This document shows, piece by piece, positions 1 through 9,225 of a stretch of 64,000 nucleotides of DNA. The translations under genes were made by a program, and so were the position numbers. Origin of the DNA: Acinetobacter sp. TGL-Y2 (GTDB lineage Bacteria > Pseudomonadota > Gammaproteobacteria > Pseudomonadales > Moraxellaceae); contig NZ_CP015110.1 in assembly GCF_001612555.1 (NCBI RefSeq), positions 3,319,729 to 3,383,728 on the forward strand, given 5' to 3'. How positions within the stretch are numbered: the stretch's first letter is position 1; each line of letters opens with the position of its first letter. A model generated the notes under the pieces. The model was not told where the DNA came from and ran no database searches. It saw only the letters and a list, made by a program, of their open reading frames with translations.

Positions 1-289
1 TGGGAATTGCACCCAAGAACAAAGACATGCTGGGATGACTAAAAATTTGTTTGGCTTCTTGCGGAAACAACATCCATCTCAAGCTATAAAGCACACAGAA
101 AAATACAAATAGTGCGGTGTTAAATAGCCATAAGCCCACACCCAATTGCCAAAAAAGCGATGAAAAAGTCCCAAACTCAGCCAAGATTAATGCAATTACA
201 CCAGTTCCCATGGTCACGGTAAACCAGTTTGGGGTAAAATGACGGATCAGGTCTTGCTTACGATCTAACTGCTTAAAGGGTCTATTCAT
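1..289 (-). CDS. TDT-family transporter (TehA/SLAC1-like), 5' part only
   Basis: This is the first 96 codons of an inner-membrane protein whose 3' end lies beyond the left edge. The reading N-W-F-T-V-T-M-G-T-G-V-I-A (about residues 17-29) followed by a hydrophobic segment matches the first membrane helix of the tellurite-resistance/dicarboxylate transporter (TDT) or voltage-dependent anion channel family; a second hydrophobic segment follows near residues 43-65. Members export or conduct small anions such as tellurite, C4-dicarboxylates or sulfite, so the substrate here is unknown. I chose the ATG at 289 because the family motif starts shortly after it. In-frame ATGs at 325 and 337 are also open and cannot be excluded, since none of the three has a strong ribosome binding site. 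Confidence 0.75.
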   Translation of the reverse strand, partial: MNRPFKQLDRKQDLIRHFTPNWFTVTMGTGVIALILAEFGTFSSLFWQLGVGLWLFNTALFVFFCVLYSLRWMLFPQEAKQIFSHPSMSLFLGAIP

Positions 290-497
290 CACATATAGCT
301 CATATATTGGCTGTGAAATGATCATAAACCAATCCATTAATCAGAAAAATTGATTAATATTTATTTTAAGTATAAATTTAAATGATATTAAAATTGATTC
401 ATTTGTAAAAAAACTTGGTTGAAAACACAACAACAAGACGTAACGACGAGATTATGGCAATATATAGCCCAAATTCATTTTAGTCACAAAATCGCCC

Positions 498-1499
498 ATG
501 AAGCTGCTCCGCCTGAATGCTTTAGCGCCAAATTTTAAATTGCCCGAAACCGCTGTCACGATTGGTAATTTTGACGGTGTTCATTTGGGTCATCAGGCGA
601 TGATTAACCAGCTTAAAGATCTCGCTGCAGAACAAAATCTAAAAACAGTGGTGATGATTTTTGAGCCACAACCACTGGAATTCTTCAAAAGTTACGATGC
701 CCCTCCACGTATCAGTTCACTACGTGAAAAAGTCGAATATTTAACGGAGCTCGGCGTCGATTACATTGCGATTGCCAAGTTTGATAATACATTTCGTAGC
801 TTAAGCGCTGAAGCCTTTGCCGATATTTTAAAATACAAACTCAACACCAAAAGCTTAGTGTTGGGCGAAGACCATCACTTTGGTAAAAACCGTCAGGGCA
901 ACAGCCAATTTCTACGGGATTATGGCTTTCATGTGACCGATTTACAAAATATCGAAGTTGATGGTGAACGGGTCAGCTCCACCTTGATTCGTGAAACCTT
1001 ACAAGCTGGAAATTTAGCGCGCGCTGCCCAATTATTGGGTCGTCCATATAGTATTACGGGTCGTGTGCAATACGGCGATCAAATTGGGCGAACTATTAAT
1101 TTCCCCACTATTAATGTGCGTATGAGTCGTCATAAGCCGTGTTTACATGGGATTTATGGCGTCGAAGTGATTTGTGAAACAGAATCTTTAAAAGACAAAG
1201 TGAAACAAAGCGCTTCAGGTCAACCAGGTATCGCGGCCTATGACTCAACGGGGCTATTTGGTGCAGGTCATGTGGGGACGCGCCCAGCCATTCAACAAGA
1301 TCATCCCGAGTGGCGATTAGAAGTACATTTTCCCGATGTTTCTGCTAATCTGTATGGCCTGTTAATGCGGGTCACATTCTTGAACTATTTGCATGGTGAA
1401 AAGAACTATTCTTCGCTTGAAGCACTCAAAGCGGGAATAGATGATGATGTTGAGAAACTGCTTGAGTTTCGTCAAAACACCCCCAAATTTCCCTTTTAA
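498..1499 (+). CDS. ribF: Bifunctional riboflavin kinase / FAD synthetase
   Basis: Converts riboflavin to FMN and FMN to FAD in the cytoplasm. The N-terminal adenylyltransferase domain (about residues 15-180) carries the nucleotidyltransferase signature GNFDGVHLGH at 23-32 and S-T-L-I-R-E near 161. The C-terminal riboflavin kinase domain (about 185-325) has GRTINFPTINV, the flavokinase substrate motif. At 333 aa it is full length for the family. It precedes ileS by 63 bp, and ribF-ileS-lspA is a common proteobacterial gene order, so co-transcription is likely. The ATG at 498 is the first in frame before the conserved domain, but no clear Shine-Dalgarno lies before it. Confidence 0.96.
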   Translation: MKLLRLNALAPNFKLPETAVTIGNFDGVHLGHQAMINQLKDLAAEQNLKTVVMIFEPQPLEFFKSYDAPPRISSLREKVEYLTELGVDYIAIAKFDNTFRSLSAEAFADILKYKLNTKSLVLGEDHHFGKNRQGNSQFLRDYGFHVTDLQNIEVDGERVSSTLIRETLQAGNLARAAQLLGRPYSITGRVQYGDQIGRTINFPTINVRMSRHKPCLHGIYGVEVICETESLKDKVKQSASGQPGIAAYDSTGLFGAGHVGTRPAIQQDHPEWRLEVHFPDVSANLYGLLMRVTFLNYLHGEKNYSSLEALKAGIDDDVEKLLEFRQNTPKFPF

Positions 1500-1562
1500 A
1501 TATCCCGAATTTTAACGTAAAACGCGTCAGCATCAGACTGATTAAATTGGAAGAAAACTTGC

Positions 1563-4409
1563 ATGAGCGATAAGCAAACTCCTGAAAATGCAGTGGATTA
1601 CAAAGCCACGCTAAACCTCCCCGGTACTGAATTTGCAATGAAAGCAAATTTGGCAGTACGTGAAGCGAAATGGTTAGAAGAGTGGTATGCCGACAACATT
1701 TATCAGCAGATTCGTGCGTCGCGTATTGGCAAGAAAAAGTATGTACTTCATGACGGCCCTCCATATGCAAATGGACAAATCCATTTGGGTCATGCAGTCA
1801 ATAAAGTCTTAAAAGACATCATCATCAAAAGCCGGGTGATGGATGGTTTTGATGCACCGTATGTTCCAGGTTGGGACTGTCACGGTCTGCCTATTGAGCT
1901 TAAAGTTGAAGAAAAAGTCGGTAAAGTCGGCGTTAAAGTCGATGCTGCCACTTTCCGTAAACATTGCCGTGAATATGCCTACACCCAAGTCGAACTGCAA
2001 AAGAAAGACTTCGTGCGCATGGGTGTGTTTGGGGATTGGGACAATCCGTACCTGACCATGAACTTTGCTCAAGAAGCAAATATCGTTCGTTCACTCGGTG
2101 AAATTGCCAAAGCGGGTCATATTGAGCCGGGTCTTAAACCTGTGAACTGGTGTTTAGACTGTGGTTCAGCGCTTGCTGAAGCTGAAGTTGAATATGAAGA
2201 TAAAAAATCGGATGCGATTGATGTTGGCTTCAACGTCATTGACCTTGCAGATTTGTCTGCACGTTTAGGCGTCAGCGTAACAGATTCAACCGATATCGTG
2301 ATTTGGACTACCACCCCTTGGACTATTCCTGCCAACCAAGCGGTTTCGGTCCATACCGATATCGAATATCAATTGGTCAAAGCGCGTGGCGACGAAAAAG
2401 CCGATCAAAACTTCATTCTTGCAAAAGATTTGGTTGAATCTGCGATTGAACGCTATGGATTTACGACGGTTGAAGTCTTGGCAGAGTTTACAGGCGCTAA
2501 GCTTGAACATTTACAATTACAGCATCCTTTAATTACTGAACGCCAAGTGCCTGTGATTTTAGGTGAGCACGTGATTGCAACCAGTGGTACAGGCGCAGTA
2601 CATACTGCACCGGGCCATGGTGTAGACGATTATAAAGTTGGCTTACTCTATAACTTAAAAGTCGACAATCCTGTCGGTGGTAATGGGGTGTATTTACCTA
2701 CCTCGCCCCTATTTGCAGGCGAGCACATTTATAAAGCCAATCCAAAAATTATTGCAGCGTTGGCTGACAACAATAAGCTTTGGGCACACATCCCTATTAA
2801 ACATAGCTACCCGCATTGCTGGCGTCATAAAACACCGATCATTTTCCGTGCAACCCCACAATGGTTCATTAGCATGGATGCCAAAGGCTTACGCCAAGAC
2901 GCATTAAACGCGATTGAAAATGACATCAGCTTTGTCCCAGATTGGGGTAAAAACCGTATTCAGTCGATGATTGAAGGTCGTCCAGACTGGTGTATTTCGC
3001 GTCAACGTACTTGGGGTGTACCTATTCCATTCTTCGTGCACAAAGACAGCAACGAATTACATCCGCGCACACCTGAACTCATTGAAGAAGTTGCGAAACT
3101 GATTGAACAAGAAGGCATTGATGGTTGGTATAACCGTGATGCATCTGAGTTTATCGGTGCGGATGCTGAACACTACAATGCGGTTCGTGACACACTTGAT
3201 GTGTGGTTCGACTCAGGCACAACCCATTATGCAGTGCTTCGTGAACGTGAAGACCTGACTGACCCTGCAGATTTGTACCTTGAAGGTTCAGATCAACATC
3301 GTGGTTGGTTCCAATCATCACTCTTGACCTCTATCGCGATCAACAAACGTGCGCCATATAAAGGCTTATTGACTCACGGTTTCGTGGTCGATGAAAAAGG
3401 CCGTAAGATGTCGAAGTCGATTGGTAATGTGATCACGCCACAAGATATCATTAAAGATATGGGGGCTGATGGTTTACGTTTCTGGATCGCATCTGCAGAT
3501 TACCGTTATGAAATGACCGCGGGTAAAGAAATCTTTAGTCGTGCGTCCGACGGTTATCGCCGTATTCGTAACACGCTGCGTTTCTTGCTTGCGAACTTAA
3601 ATGGCTTTAAACCTGAAACAGATTGCTTAGCGATTGATGACTTGATTGCACTGGATCAGTACATTTTACAACGTGCAAGCGATGTTCAAAAAACCATTCA
3701 ACAAGCCTATGAAGATATGAACTTCCATATTGTGGCAAGTTCATTGACCAACTTCTGTATCAATGACTTGGGTGGCTTCTACCTCGATATCATTAAAGAT
3801 CGTCAGTACACCACCAAGGCAGACTCACAAGCACGTCGTTCGGCTCAGACTGCGCTGTATCATTTGGTACAAGCTTTCGTTCGCTGGATGGCGCCAATCC
3901 TCAGCTTCACTGCGCAAGAAGCTTGGCCTTTAATTCCAGGTCAAACTGAGAAATATGTATTTACCACTGAGTGGTATGACATTCCTGTGGCATCAAAAGC
4001 CAACTTGATCTCGGAAGCTGACTGGCAAACCATGATTTCGGTTAAATCTGCAGTTAACAAGCAAATTGAAGCGGCTCGTAACGCGAAATTGATTGGTTCA
4101 AACTTGTCTGCAAAAGTTGAACTCTGGGCGAATGCTGAACTCAAAACAGTACTTGATCAATTGAGCGATGAATTACGTTTCGTTCTCATTACCTCAACTG
4201 TGTATGTCAATGCATTGGATGAAACCCAAGGTGAAGCGACAGATGTAGATGGTCTACGTGTCAAAGTCTCTGCAGCGGACGGTGATAAATGTGCGCGCTG
4301 CTGGCATGTGCTGCCAGATGTAAATACACATCTTGCACATCCAGGTCTTTGTTCTCGTTGTATTATTAACCTTCCTACAGGTCAAGGCGAAGAGAGAAAA
4401 TATGCCTAA
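1563..4409 (+). CDS. ileS: Isoleucyl-tRNA synthetase
   Basis: Charges tRNA-Ile with isoleucine and edits mischarged valine. The class I signatures are present: the HIGH-type motif [12 protein letters not shown] at residues 66-77 and KMSKS at about 615-619. W-T-T-T-P-W near residue 250 marks the CP1 editing domain. Two C-x-x-C pairs near the C terminus (C-A-R-C-W and C-S-R-C) form the zinc-binding tail typical of bacterial type I IleRS. At 948 aa it has the expected length. Its stop codon overlaps the lspA start by 8 bp, so the two are probably translationally coupled. Confidence 0.98.
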   Translation: MSDKQTPENAVDYKATLNLPGTEFAMKANLAVREAKWLEEWYADNIYQQIRASRIGKKKYVLHDGPPYANGQIHLGHAVNKVLKDIIIKSRVMDGFDAPYVPGWDCHGLPIELKVEEKVGKVGVKVDAATFRKHCREYAYTQVELQKKDFVRMGVFGDWDNPYLTMNFAQEANIVRSLGEIAKAGHIEPGLKPVNWCLDCGSALAEAEVEYEDKKSDAIDVGFNVIDLADLSARLGVSVTDSTDIVIWTTTPWTIPANQAVSVHTDIEYQLVKARGDEKADQNFILAKDLVESAIERYGFTTVEVLAEFTGAKLEHLQLQHPLITERQVPVILGEHVIATSGTGAVHTAPGHGVDDYKVGLLYNLKVDNPVGGNGVYLPTSPLFAGEHIYKANPKIIAALADNNKLWAHIPIKHSYPHCWRHKTPIIFRATPQWFISMDAKGLRQDALNAIENDISFVPDWGKNRIQSMIEGRPDWCISRQRTWGVPIPFFVHKDSNELHPRTPELIEEVAKLIEQEGIDGWYNRDASEFIGADAEHYNAVRDTLDVWFDSGTTHYAVLREREDLTDPADLYLEGSDQHRGWFQSSLLTSIAINKRAPYKGLLTHGFVVDEKGRKMSKSIGNVITPQDIIKDMGADGLRFWIASADYRYEMTAGKEIFSRASDGYRRIRNTLRFLLANLNGFKPETDCLAIDDLIALDQYILQRASDVQKTIQQAYEDMNFHIVASSLTNFCINDLGGFYLDIIKDRQYTTKADSQARRSAQTALYHLVQAFVRWMAPILSFTAQEAWPLIPGQTEKYVFTTEWYDIPVASKANLISEADWQTMISVKSAVNKQIEAARNAKLIGSNLSAKVELWANAELKTVLDQLSDELRFVLITSTVYVNALDETQGEATDVDGLRVKVSAADGDKCARCWHVLPDVNTHLAHPGLCSRCIINLPTGQGEERKYA

Positions 4410-4941
4410 TCCACACGCTAAAAAGGGTTTATTCCAGTTCTATCCGCATAATTTAATGTGGCTTGGACTCTCCATTGTGGCAATTATTCTCGACCAATGG
4501 ACCAAATGGATTGCAACGACACATCTGAACTATGCAGATCCTGTTCCGGTGCTGCCCTTTTTAAATTGGACATTACTTCATAACTACGGCGCAGCCTTTA
4601 GTTTCTTGTCCGATGCTGGTGGTTGGCAACGTTATTTCTTTACCGCACTGGCAGGTTTAGTATCTGTGATTTTTGTCTTTTGGCTGATGCGTATGCCGAA
4701 ATACAGCAAAGTATTACCGCTCGCAATTGCACTCATCTTAGGCGGTGCTATTGGGAATTTAATCGATCGTGTGGCACTGGGCTACGTGGTCGATTTTATT
4801 CATGTGTATTACAACAACAGTCACTTTCCTGCATTTAATATTGCAGATAGTGCCATTACACTCGGAACTATCTTGATGCTTATCGATACTTTTTTCTTAG
4901 AGAAAGGTCGAATTCAACGTGCGGAAGCGCAAAATGACTGA
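4402..4941 (+). CDS. lspA: Lipoprotein signal peptidase II
   Basis: Inner-membrane aspartyl protease that removes the signal peptide of prolipoproteins after diacylglyceryl modification. Four hydrophobic segments are visible. The two catalytic-aspartate motifs are G-N-L-I-D-R-V and F-N-I-A-D-S-A-I, and D-Q-W-T-K-W occurs in the first helix. The start is set at the ATG at 4402, which follows the purine-rich GAGAGAAA and gives a 179-aa protein of family length; an upstream in-frame start at 4333 would lie inside the ileS zinc domain. It overlaps ileS and fkpB by 8 bp each. Confidence 0.96.
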   Translation: MPNPHAKKGLFQFYPHNLMWLGLSIVAIILDQWTKWIATTHLNYADPVPVLPFLNWTLLHNYGAAFSFLSDAGGWQRYFFTALAGLVSVIFVFWLMRMPKYSKVLPLAIALILGGAIGNLIDRVALGYVVDFIHVYYNNSHFPAFNIADSAITLGTILMLIDTFFLEKGRIQRAEAQND

Positions 4942-5416
4942 TTTTATTAATCCAAATGAAGATACTCGTATTGAAGCGGGTTCTAAAGTTGATCTACACT
5001 TTTCTGTTGCGATTGAAGACGGTGTAGAAATTGACAATACCCGTAGCCGTGAAGAGCCTGTCAGCCTTGTGATGGGTGATGGTAGTTTGTTACCCGGCTT
5101 TGAAAAAGCATTGTTTGGTCTACGTGCGGGCGACCGTCGTACGGTCAGCCTTCCCCCTGAAGATGCTTTTGGTCCTTGGAACGAAGAGAACGTCCAAAAA
5201 TTTGATACTGTTAAATTTGACCCAGCACCCGTAGTCGGTCATATGATTGAGTTTGAAGACAAAGCTAAACAGAGCTTATTTGGTGTGATTAAAACTGTGG
5301 GTGATGACATTACTGAAGTAGACTTTAATCATCCACTCGCAGGTAAAAACATTACCTTTGAAGTGGAAATCTTCAAGGTAACTCCAGCAGGTCAGCAAGG
5401 TATTCAACTTCGCTAA
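4934..5416 (+). CDS. fkpB: FKBP-type peptidyl-prolyl cis-trans isomerase, SlpA/FkpB type
   Basis: A 160-aa cytoplasmic prolyl isomerase of the SlyD-like FKBP subfamily. It has V-D-L-H-F-S-V-A-I-E-D-G at the N terminus, L-L-P-G-F-E-K-A-L-F-G-L in the FKBP core, an inserted-flap region around residues 75-125, and F-E-V-E-I at the end. The start at ATG 4934 overlaps the lspA stop by 8 bp; an in-frame ATG 15 bp upstream is possible but less likely. fkpB following lspA is conserved gene order. A strong terminator follows, so this is the last gene of the ribF-ileS-lspA-fkpB run. Confidence 0.93.
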   Translation: MTDFINPNEDTRIEAGSKVDLHFSVAIEDGVEIDNTRSREEPVSLVMGDGSLLPGFEKALFGLRAGDRRTVSLPPEDAFGPWNEENVQKFDTVKFDPAPVVGHMIEFEDKAKQSLFGVIKTVGDDITEVDFNHPLAGKNITFEVEIFKVTPAGQQGIQLR

Positions 5417-5438
5417 ATGTGATTTAAATTGAATTTTT

Positions 5439-5463
5439 AAAAGCTCCTTCGGGAGCTTTTTTG
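5439..5463 (+). terminator. Rho-independent terminator after fkpB
   Basis: A perfect 7-bp stem (AAGCTCC / GGAGCTT) closed by a TTCG tetraloop is followed by a run of T. It lies 24 bp after the fkpB stop. Confidence 0.92.
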
Positions 5464-5541
5464 ATGCAAGATACAATTTATCTCTATGCAATTATTTTTA
5501 CAGTGTTAATTTAAAACCACAAGAAAAATCAGGATCATAGA

Positions 5542-6084
5542 ATGAAAATTCACATTATTGTCGGCAGTGTGCGTGAAGGTCGTACTGCCATTAAAGTGGC
5601 ACGTTGGATTGAAAGCAGTATCAAACAATATGATTTCAGCACTCTACAGGTTGAAATTGTCGATCTAAAAACATGGGATTTGCCTATTTTTGCTGGAGTA
5701 AATCCACCCCTTACCGACATTTATGATCAACCCAAACAGCAAGATTGGGCAGATAAAATCGCACAAGGCGATGCCTTTATTTTCATTAGTCCTGAATATA
5801 ACCATGGTTATAGCCCTGCGCTTAAAAATGCTTTGGATTACTTAGGTAAAGAGTGGAATGGTAAACCTGCTGCTTATGTCAGTTATGGCGGTACCAATGG
5901 TTCGCGTTCGATTGATCAAATTCGTCAAGTGGCAACTCAGCTTGGCTTGGTGGATACCAATGCTGTGATTGAAATTCGGGATATTTTCACACGCTGTGCT
6001 GAACCTGAATTTAGTGCCAATCAATTTGATGAAAAAGCCTTAGAAAGTGCATTCAAAAAACTGATTCAATATGTGAGTGCTTAA
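5542..6084 (+). CDS. NAD(P)H-dependent FMN reductase family protein
   Basis: A 180-aa flavodoxin-fold oxidoreductase. The N terminus I-I-V-G-S-V-R-E-G-R is the FMN phosphate-binding loop of the NADPH-dependent FMN reductase family, and S-P-E-Y-N-H-G-Y-S-P-A-L-K-N-A-L-D is the second family signature around residues 86-102. Members reduce free FMN, quinones, chromate or azo dyes with NAD(P)H; the natural substrate cannot be told from sequence. It is monocistronic, with a terminator before it (after fkpB) and another about 180 bp after it. Confidence 0.9.
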   Translation: MKIHIIVGSVREGRTAIKVARWIESSIKQYDFSTLQVEIVDLKTWDLPIFAGVNPPLTDIYDQPKQQDWADKIAQGDAFIFISPEYNHGYSPALKNALDYLGKEWNGKPAAYVSYGGTNGSRSIDQIRQVATQLGLVDTNAVIEIRDIFTRCAEPEFSANQFDEKALESAFKKLIQYVSA

Positions 6085-6096
6085 ATTCAGTGGCGA

Positions 6097-6114
6097 TGTA
6101 CGCTTTGGCGTACA
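6097..6114. other. Small inverted repeat after the FMN reductase gene
   Basis: TGTACGC and GCGTACA flank a 4-base loop directly after the stop codon. There is no T run, so it is more likely a 3'-end stabilising hairpin or protein site than a terminator. The rest of 6115-6262 shows nothing recognisable. Confidence 0.4.
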
Positions 6115-6262
6115 CACTATGGTGCATTTATTGACTATGCAGCACTTAATGATCGAACTATAGTAAAGACATACAGAGACAGGATGTCTCAACATCGAAT
6201 AAAAAATAAAATTGCAGGAAGCAAATAGGTACAACAGGAGTTATACCGACATAACGAATCTA

Positions 6263-6297
6263 AAAAAGCCCGAACAGGATGTTCGGGCTTTTTTTAT
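6263..6297 (+). terminator. Strong intrinsic terminator between convergent genes
   Basis: Stem AAAAAGCCCGAAC / GTTCGGGCTTTTT with a 5-base loop and flanking A and T runs. It can work in both directions and sits between the FMN reductase gene (rightward) and the M20 peptidase gene (leftward). Confidence 0.9.
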
Positions 6298-6398
6298 TGT
6301 CTATTGTATTTTGAGTCGCGCTATGAAGAAGCTGTATTGAACATAAGTCTAATACAGCTTCTCAACGGTCATGACTACTTAAATACGATCACGATTAC

Positions 6399-7697
6399 TT
6401 ACTTAGAGGCTTCAATAATTAAGCGCGTTGCAAGATATAACCGCGGCACAATACTGTCGATTAAAATGTATTCTGCATTGCTTGAATGCGCACCATCGCC
6501 AGAGAGTCCCACACCTTCTAAAACGGCTGCCTTAGACTTCAAACCTGCAAAGGCTGCATCTGTGCCACCGCCTGTTGGTTGACTTGACACAGTCAAAGGT
6601 ATGTTTAGCTCATTTTTATAAATTTGTTGGGCCTTTTCTGCGAGTTTCTTTGAAGCATCATTTGCCGTGAGTGGCGGACGACGGACTTCAAATTTCACGT
6701 TCACCTGACTGTCAGAAAGCTTTTTATTTTTGACCTTTTCAATCAGTGTTTTCTCAACAGCAGTAAAATCTTCCACGCGAATCGCACGAACGTCTGCTTG
6801 CGCACTGGCTGAATCTGGAATCACATTACGGGTTTTCCCTGCTTGTGCAACCGTCCAATTCAGCTTTAAACCCGTTTGAGGATTGGATAAATTTTGTAGC
6901 TGTGCAATTTGATGGGACAGCTCAGTCAATGCATTGACCCCTGCCTCAGGCTTGACTCCAGCATGTGAAGCCTTGCCTTTAATGTCTAAATAAGCCGCGC
7001 CGATTCCACTGGTCGCCAGTCTTAAATGACCCTCCTTACCGCCCCCTTCAAATGACAGCACAATATCTTGATCTTGCCCAGTCTCAGTGATGAGTTGACG
7101 TGAAGCAGGTGAGCTAATTTCTTCATCGGAATTCAGTAATACGGTAATCGTACCGTAATTTTGATAGTTCAATTTCTTTAAACTATCGATGACATGCAAG
7201 ATTGCAGCCACGCCTTGCTTGTCGTCAATAATACCTAAACCATAAGCTTTATCGCCTTCAACTTTAAAAGGTTGATCTTTTAACATGCCTTTTTCATAGA
7301 CTGTATCCATGTGTGCGATCAACATGATTTTGCTTTTACCCTTGCCTTTCAGCACGGCTTTGACCATGGGGCCCATCTGCTCTGGCGTGTCATCCATTCG
7401 ATAAATATTTTCGCTATTTTTAACGCTGACCTCTGCACCTGCCTGCTTTAAACGTGTAGCAACCATTTGAGCAATCTGGTTTAAACCTGCGATATCCTTA
7501 CTGCCTGATTCAATCTGAACCAAGTCTTTTAAGGTGTTTAAGTAGATTGGCTTTTCCGCCTCAATGACTTTTTTAACTTGATCAGGGGCTGCAGCCATCA
7601 CGCTCACAGATGACAAACCACTGATCAAACTCAGGGCAATGAATCGTGGTAGTGAAGGCTTGTTCAATTGAATATGGGTCGGTACTTTTTTCATCAT
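6399..7697 (-). CDS. Secreted M20-family zinc peptidase (glutamate carboxypeptidase-like)
   Basis: A 432-aa dinuclear-zinc hydrolase with a signal peptide (basic N terminus, hydrophobic segment about residues 18-33, cleavage near A-M-A-A-A), so it is probably periplasmic. M20 metal-site motifs in order are A-H-M-D-T-V-Y, G-I-I-D-D-K-Q-G, N-S-D-E-E-I-S (the Glu pair), and G-G-G-T-D-A-A-F near the end; a dimerisation domain lies between. It resembles the carboxypeptidase G2/glutamate carboxypeptidase group, which cleaves C-terminal glutamate from peptides or folates; the substrate is inferred only. The ATG at 7697 follows CAGGA at good spacing. An IS30 element ends only 29 bp upstream, so the native promoter has probably been displaced. 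Confidence 0.9.
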   Translation of the reverse strand: MMKKVPTHIQLNKPSLPRFIALSLISGLSSVSVMAAAPDQVKKVIEAEKPIYLNTLKDLVQIESGSKDIAGLNQIAQMVATRLKQAGAEVSVKNSENIYRMDDTPEQMGPMVKAVLKGKGKSKIMLIAHMDTVYEKGMLKDQPFKVEGDKAYGLGIIDDKQGVAAILHVIDSLKKLNYQNYGTITVLLNSDEEISSPASRQLITETGQDQDIVLSFEGGGKEGHLRLATSGIGAAYLDIKGKASHAGVKPEAGVNALTELSHQIAQLQNLSNPQTGLKLNWTVAQAGKTRNVIPDSASAQADVRAIRVEDFTAVEKTLIEKVKNKKLSDSQVNVKFEVRRPPLTANDASKKLAEKAQQIYKNELNIPLTVSSQPTGGGTDAAFAGLKSKAAVLEGVGLSGDGAHSSNAEYILIDSIVPRLYLATRLIIEASK

Positions 7698-7726
7698 GCT
7701 AACGTCCTGTTGTTATTTTCATTTCT

Positions 7727-8774
7727 CTTAGATTCTCAAACGAAGTGCAACAGAGATTAATTTTAGGTAGGAAGTAAAATGAGATAGCATTCTGCTTCCA
7801 GACCGACCAAAGTCAAAGTTGCATCATGAACTATACTCATCTTACCCAAGAAGAAAGATATCAGATTTATACATTACTACGCGAAGGTTTTTCTACGCGT
7901 CATATTGCCCTCAGATTGGCTCGTGCTCCCTCTACAATTTGTAGAGAGATCAAACGTAATCGTAATAGAAATGGCTACTTTGCTAAACATGCTCATAAAC
8001 TGGCTAAAAGACGCCATATCTCGAATCATAGAACTGTAAGTTCCTCCCTATTGCAACAGATCGAAAGCTATCTTGCTTTGCAATGGAGTCCCGAACAAAT
8101 CGCTTCTCACGTAGCTATCAGTATGCATTCAATCTATCGATATATTCAGCAAGATAAACTCAAAGGAGGCAGTCTTTATCTTCATTTACGTTTTAGAAAT
8201 CAACGAAAAAGAAAGTATGGACAACCAGAAACTCGTGGGATGCTCAGTAACCGTAAAAGCATTCACGATAGGCCACACATCATTGAGAAGCGATCACGTT
8301 TTGGTGATTTAGAAATAGATACGATTGTGGGCAAAAATCAGCAGCAGTCTTTAGTTTCAATTGTAGATAGGAAAACAGGCTATCTTTGGTTAAAGAAATG
8401 TAGCACTCGCAAGAGTCAGGCGGTTTGTGAAGCCACTGTTGACTTGCTGGCTCCAATCAAAGAGAAGTTAAAGACGATTACTGCTGATAATGGCAAGGAA
8501 TTTAGCCTACATGAACAAATCGCGAATGAACTGGAAATAGAATTCTACTTTGCAGATCCTTACAGTGCATGGCAGAGAGGCACAAATGAGAATACGAATG
8601 GTCTGATCAGGCAATACATCAGAAAAGGAAGTGATCTAAATAACTACACGGATGAATATATTTCAGAGATTACTAAGCGTTTGAATCATCGCCCAAGAAA
8701 AAGACTCGGATTTAAAAGTCCGAGTCAGGTATTACTCCAAGAACATGGTGTTGCACTTCAAGTGCTAATCTAAG
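7727..8774 (+). mobile_element. Complete IS30-family insertion sequence (about 1048 bp)
   Basis: The ends are 26-bp imperfect inverted repeats (7727-7752 and 8749-8774, 21 of 26 matching, sharing the outer CTTAGATT and inner GAAGTGCAACA blocks). They are flanked on both sides by TCT (7724-7726 and 8775-8777), a 3-bp target duplication as expected for IS30 elements. One intact transposase fills the element and its stop codon lies inside the right repeat, also typical of the family. It resembles ISAba125-type elements in organisation, but I cannot assign a name. Confidence 0.92.
7826..8773 (+). CDS. IS30-family transposase
   Basis: A 315-aa DDE transposase that looks intact. The N terminus has the IS30 helix-turn-helix region beginning Y-T-H-L-T-Q-E-E-R-Y-Q-I and continuing with the typical S-T-I-C-R-E-I-K-R-N. 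The catalytic core shows E-I-D-T-I-V-G (first Asp), T-A-D-N-G-K-E-F (second Asp) and G-T-N-E-N-T-N-G-L-I-R-Q (Glu). The C terminus G-V-A-L-Q is encoded by the right inverted repeat. The absence of frameshifts suggests a recent insertion. Confidence 0.96.
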   Translation: MNYTHLTQEERYQIYTLLREGFSTRHIALRLARAPSTICREIKRNRNRNGYFAKHAHKLAKRRHISNHRTVSSSLLQQIESYLALQWSPEQIASHVAISMHSIYRYIQQDKLKGGSLYLHLRFRNQRKRKYGQPETRGMLSNRKSIHDRPHIIEKRSRFGDLEIDTIVGKNQQQSLVSIVDRKTGYLWLKKCSTRKSQAVCEATVDLLAPIKEKLKTITADNGKEFSLHEQIANELEIEFYFADPYSAWQRGTNENTNGLIRQYIRKGSDLNNYTDEYISEITKRLNHRPRKRLGFKSPSQVLLQEHGVALQVLI

Positions 8775-8872
8775 TCTGTATTTAATGTCGTGCAAAAAGC
8801 AGTATGAATCAACCAATAATCTCAACTTTAATGTAAAGCTGTCATCGTTAAGAAACATGCAAAAAATGTGCA

Positions 8873-8903
8873 AAAAAAACTCCAAGTTCAACTTAGAGTT
8901 TTA
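8873..8903 (-). terminator. Terminator at the end of the leftward T6SS operon
   Basis: Read on the minus strand, AAAACTC-T-AAG pairs with CTT-G-GAGTTTT around a small loop and is followed by eight T. It lies 22 bp after the PAAR stop codon. Confidence 0.85.
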
Positions 8904-8924
8904 ATTTACCCATTTAGGAATTAT

Positions 8925-9191
8925 TTAGTTCTGTCCAACGGTTAAGGACTGATTACCAATACATTTACAGCCACAAGACAGCGGAGAGTTGTGCTGTGCA
9001 GCTGGTTTGCCCATTACGACCATTTTGTTGTCACCTGCTACAATGGTCGCTGTGGTCTTGTGCTTTGGACAAGTAGCTTGATCACCCACACAGGCCACGG
9101 GTTTACCTTCAATCAAAAAAGATTGATTGGCGGTAATTACTTTGCCACCACCCGTTGTGGGCGAACCCATCGTAATATACGGAAATGCCAT
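8925..9191 (-). CDS. PAAR-domain T6SS spike-tip protein
   Basis: An 88-aa protein with the PAAR pattern: G-S-P-T-T-G-G-G near residue 8, G-K-P-V-A-C-V-G-D near 28, and cysteine/histidine residues (C-P-K-H-K, C-G-C-K-C) suited to zinc. PAAR proteins cap the VgrG spike of the T6SS needle and sharpen it or dock effectors; this one is a bare domain without an effector extension. The ATG at 9191 is preceded by AAGGAAAA at 8-nt spacing; longer in-frame starts would run into the upstream OmpA-like gene. It is the last gene of the leftward T6SS arm. Confidence 0.9.
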   Translation of the reverse strand: MAFPYITMGSPTTGGGKVITANQSFLIEGKPVACVGDQATCPKHKTTATIVAGDNKMVVMGKPAAQHNSPLSCGCKCIGNQSLTVGQN

Positions 9192-9225
9192 CAAATTTTC
9201 CTTATTGTTATAAATGAATTGGGGC

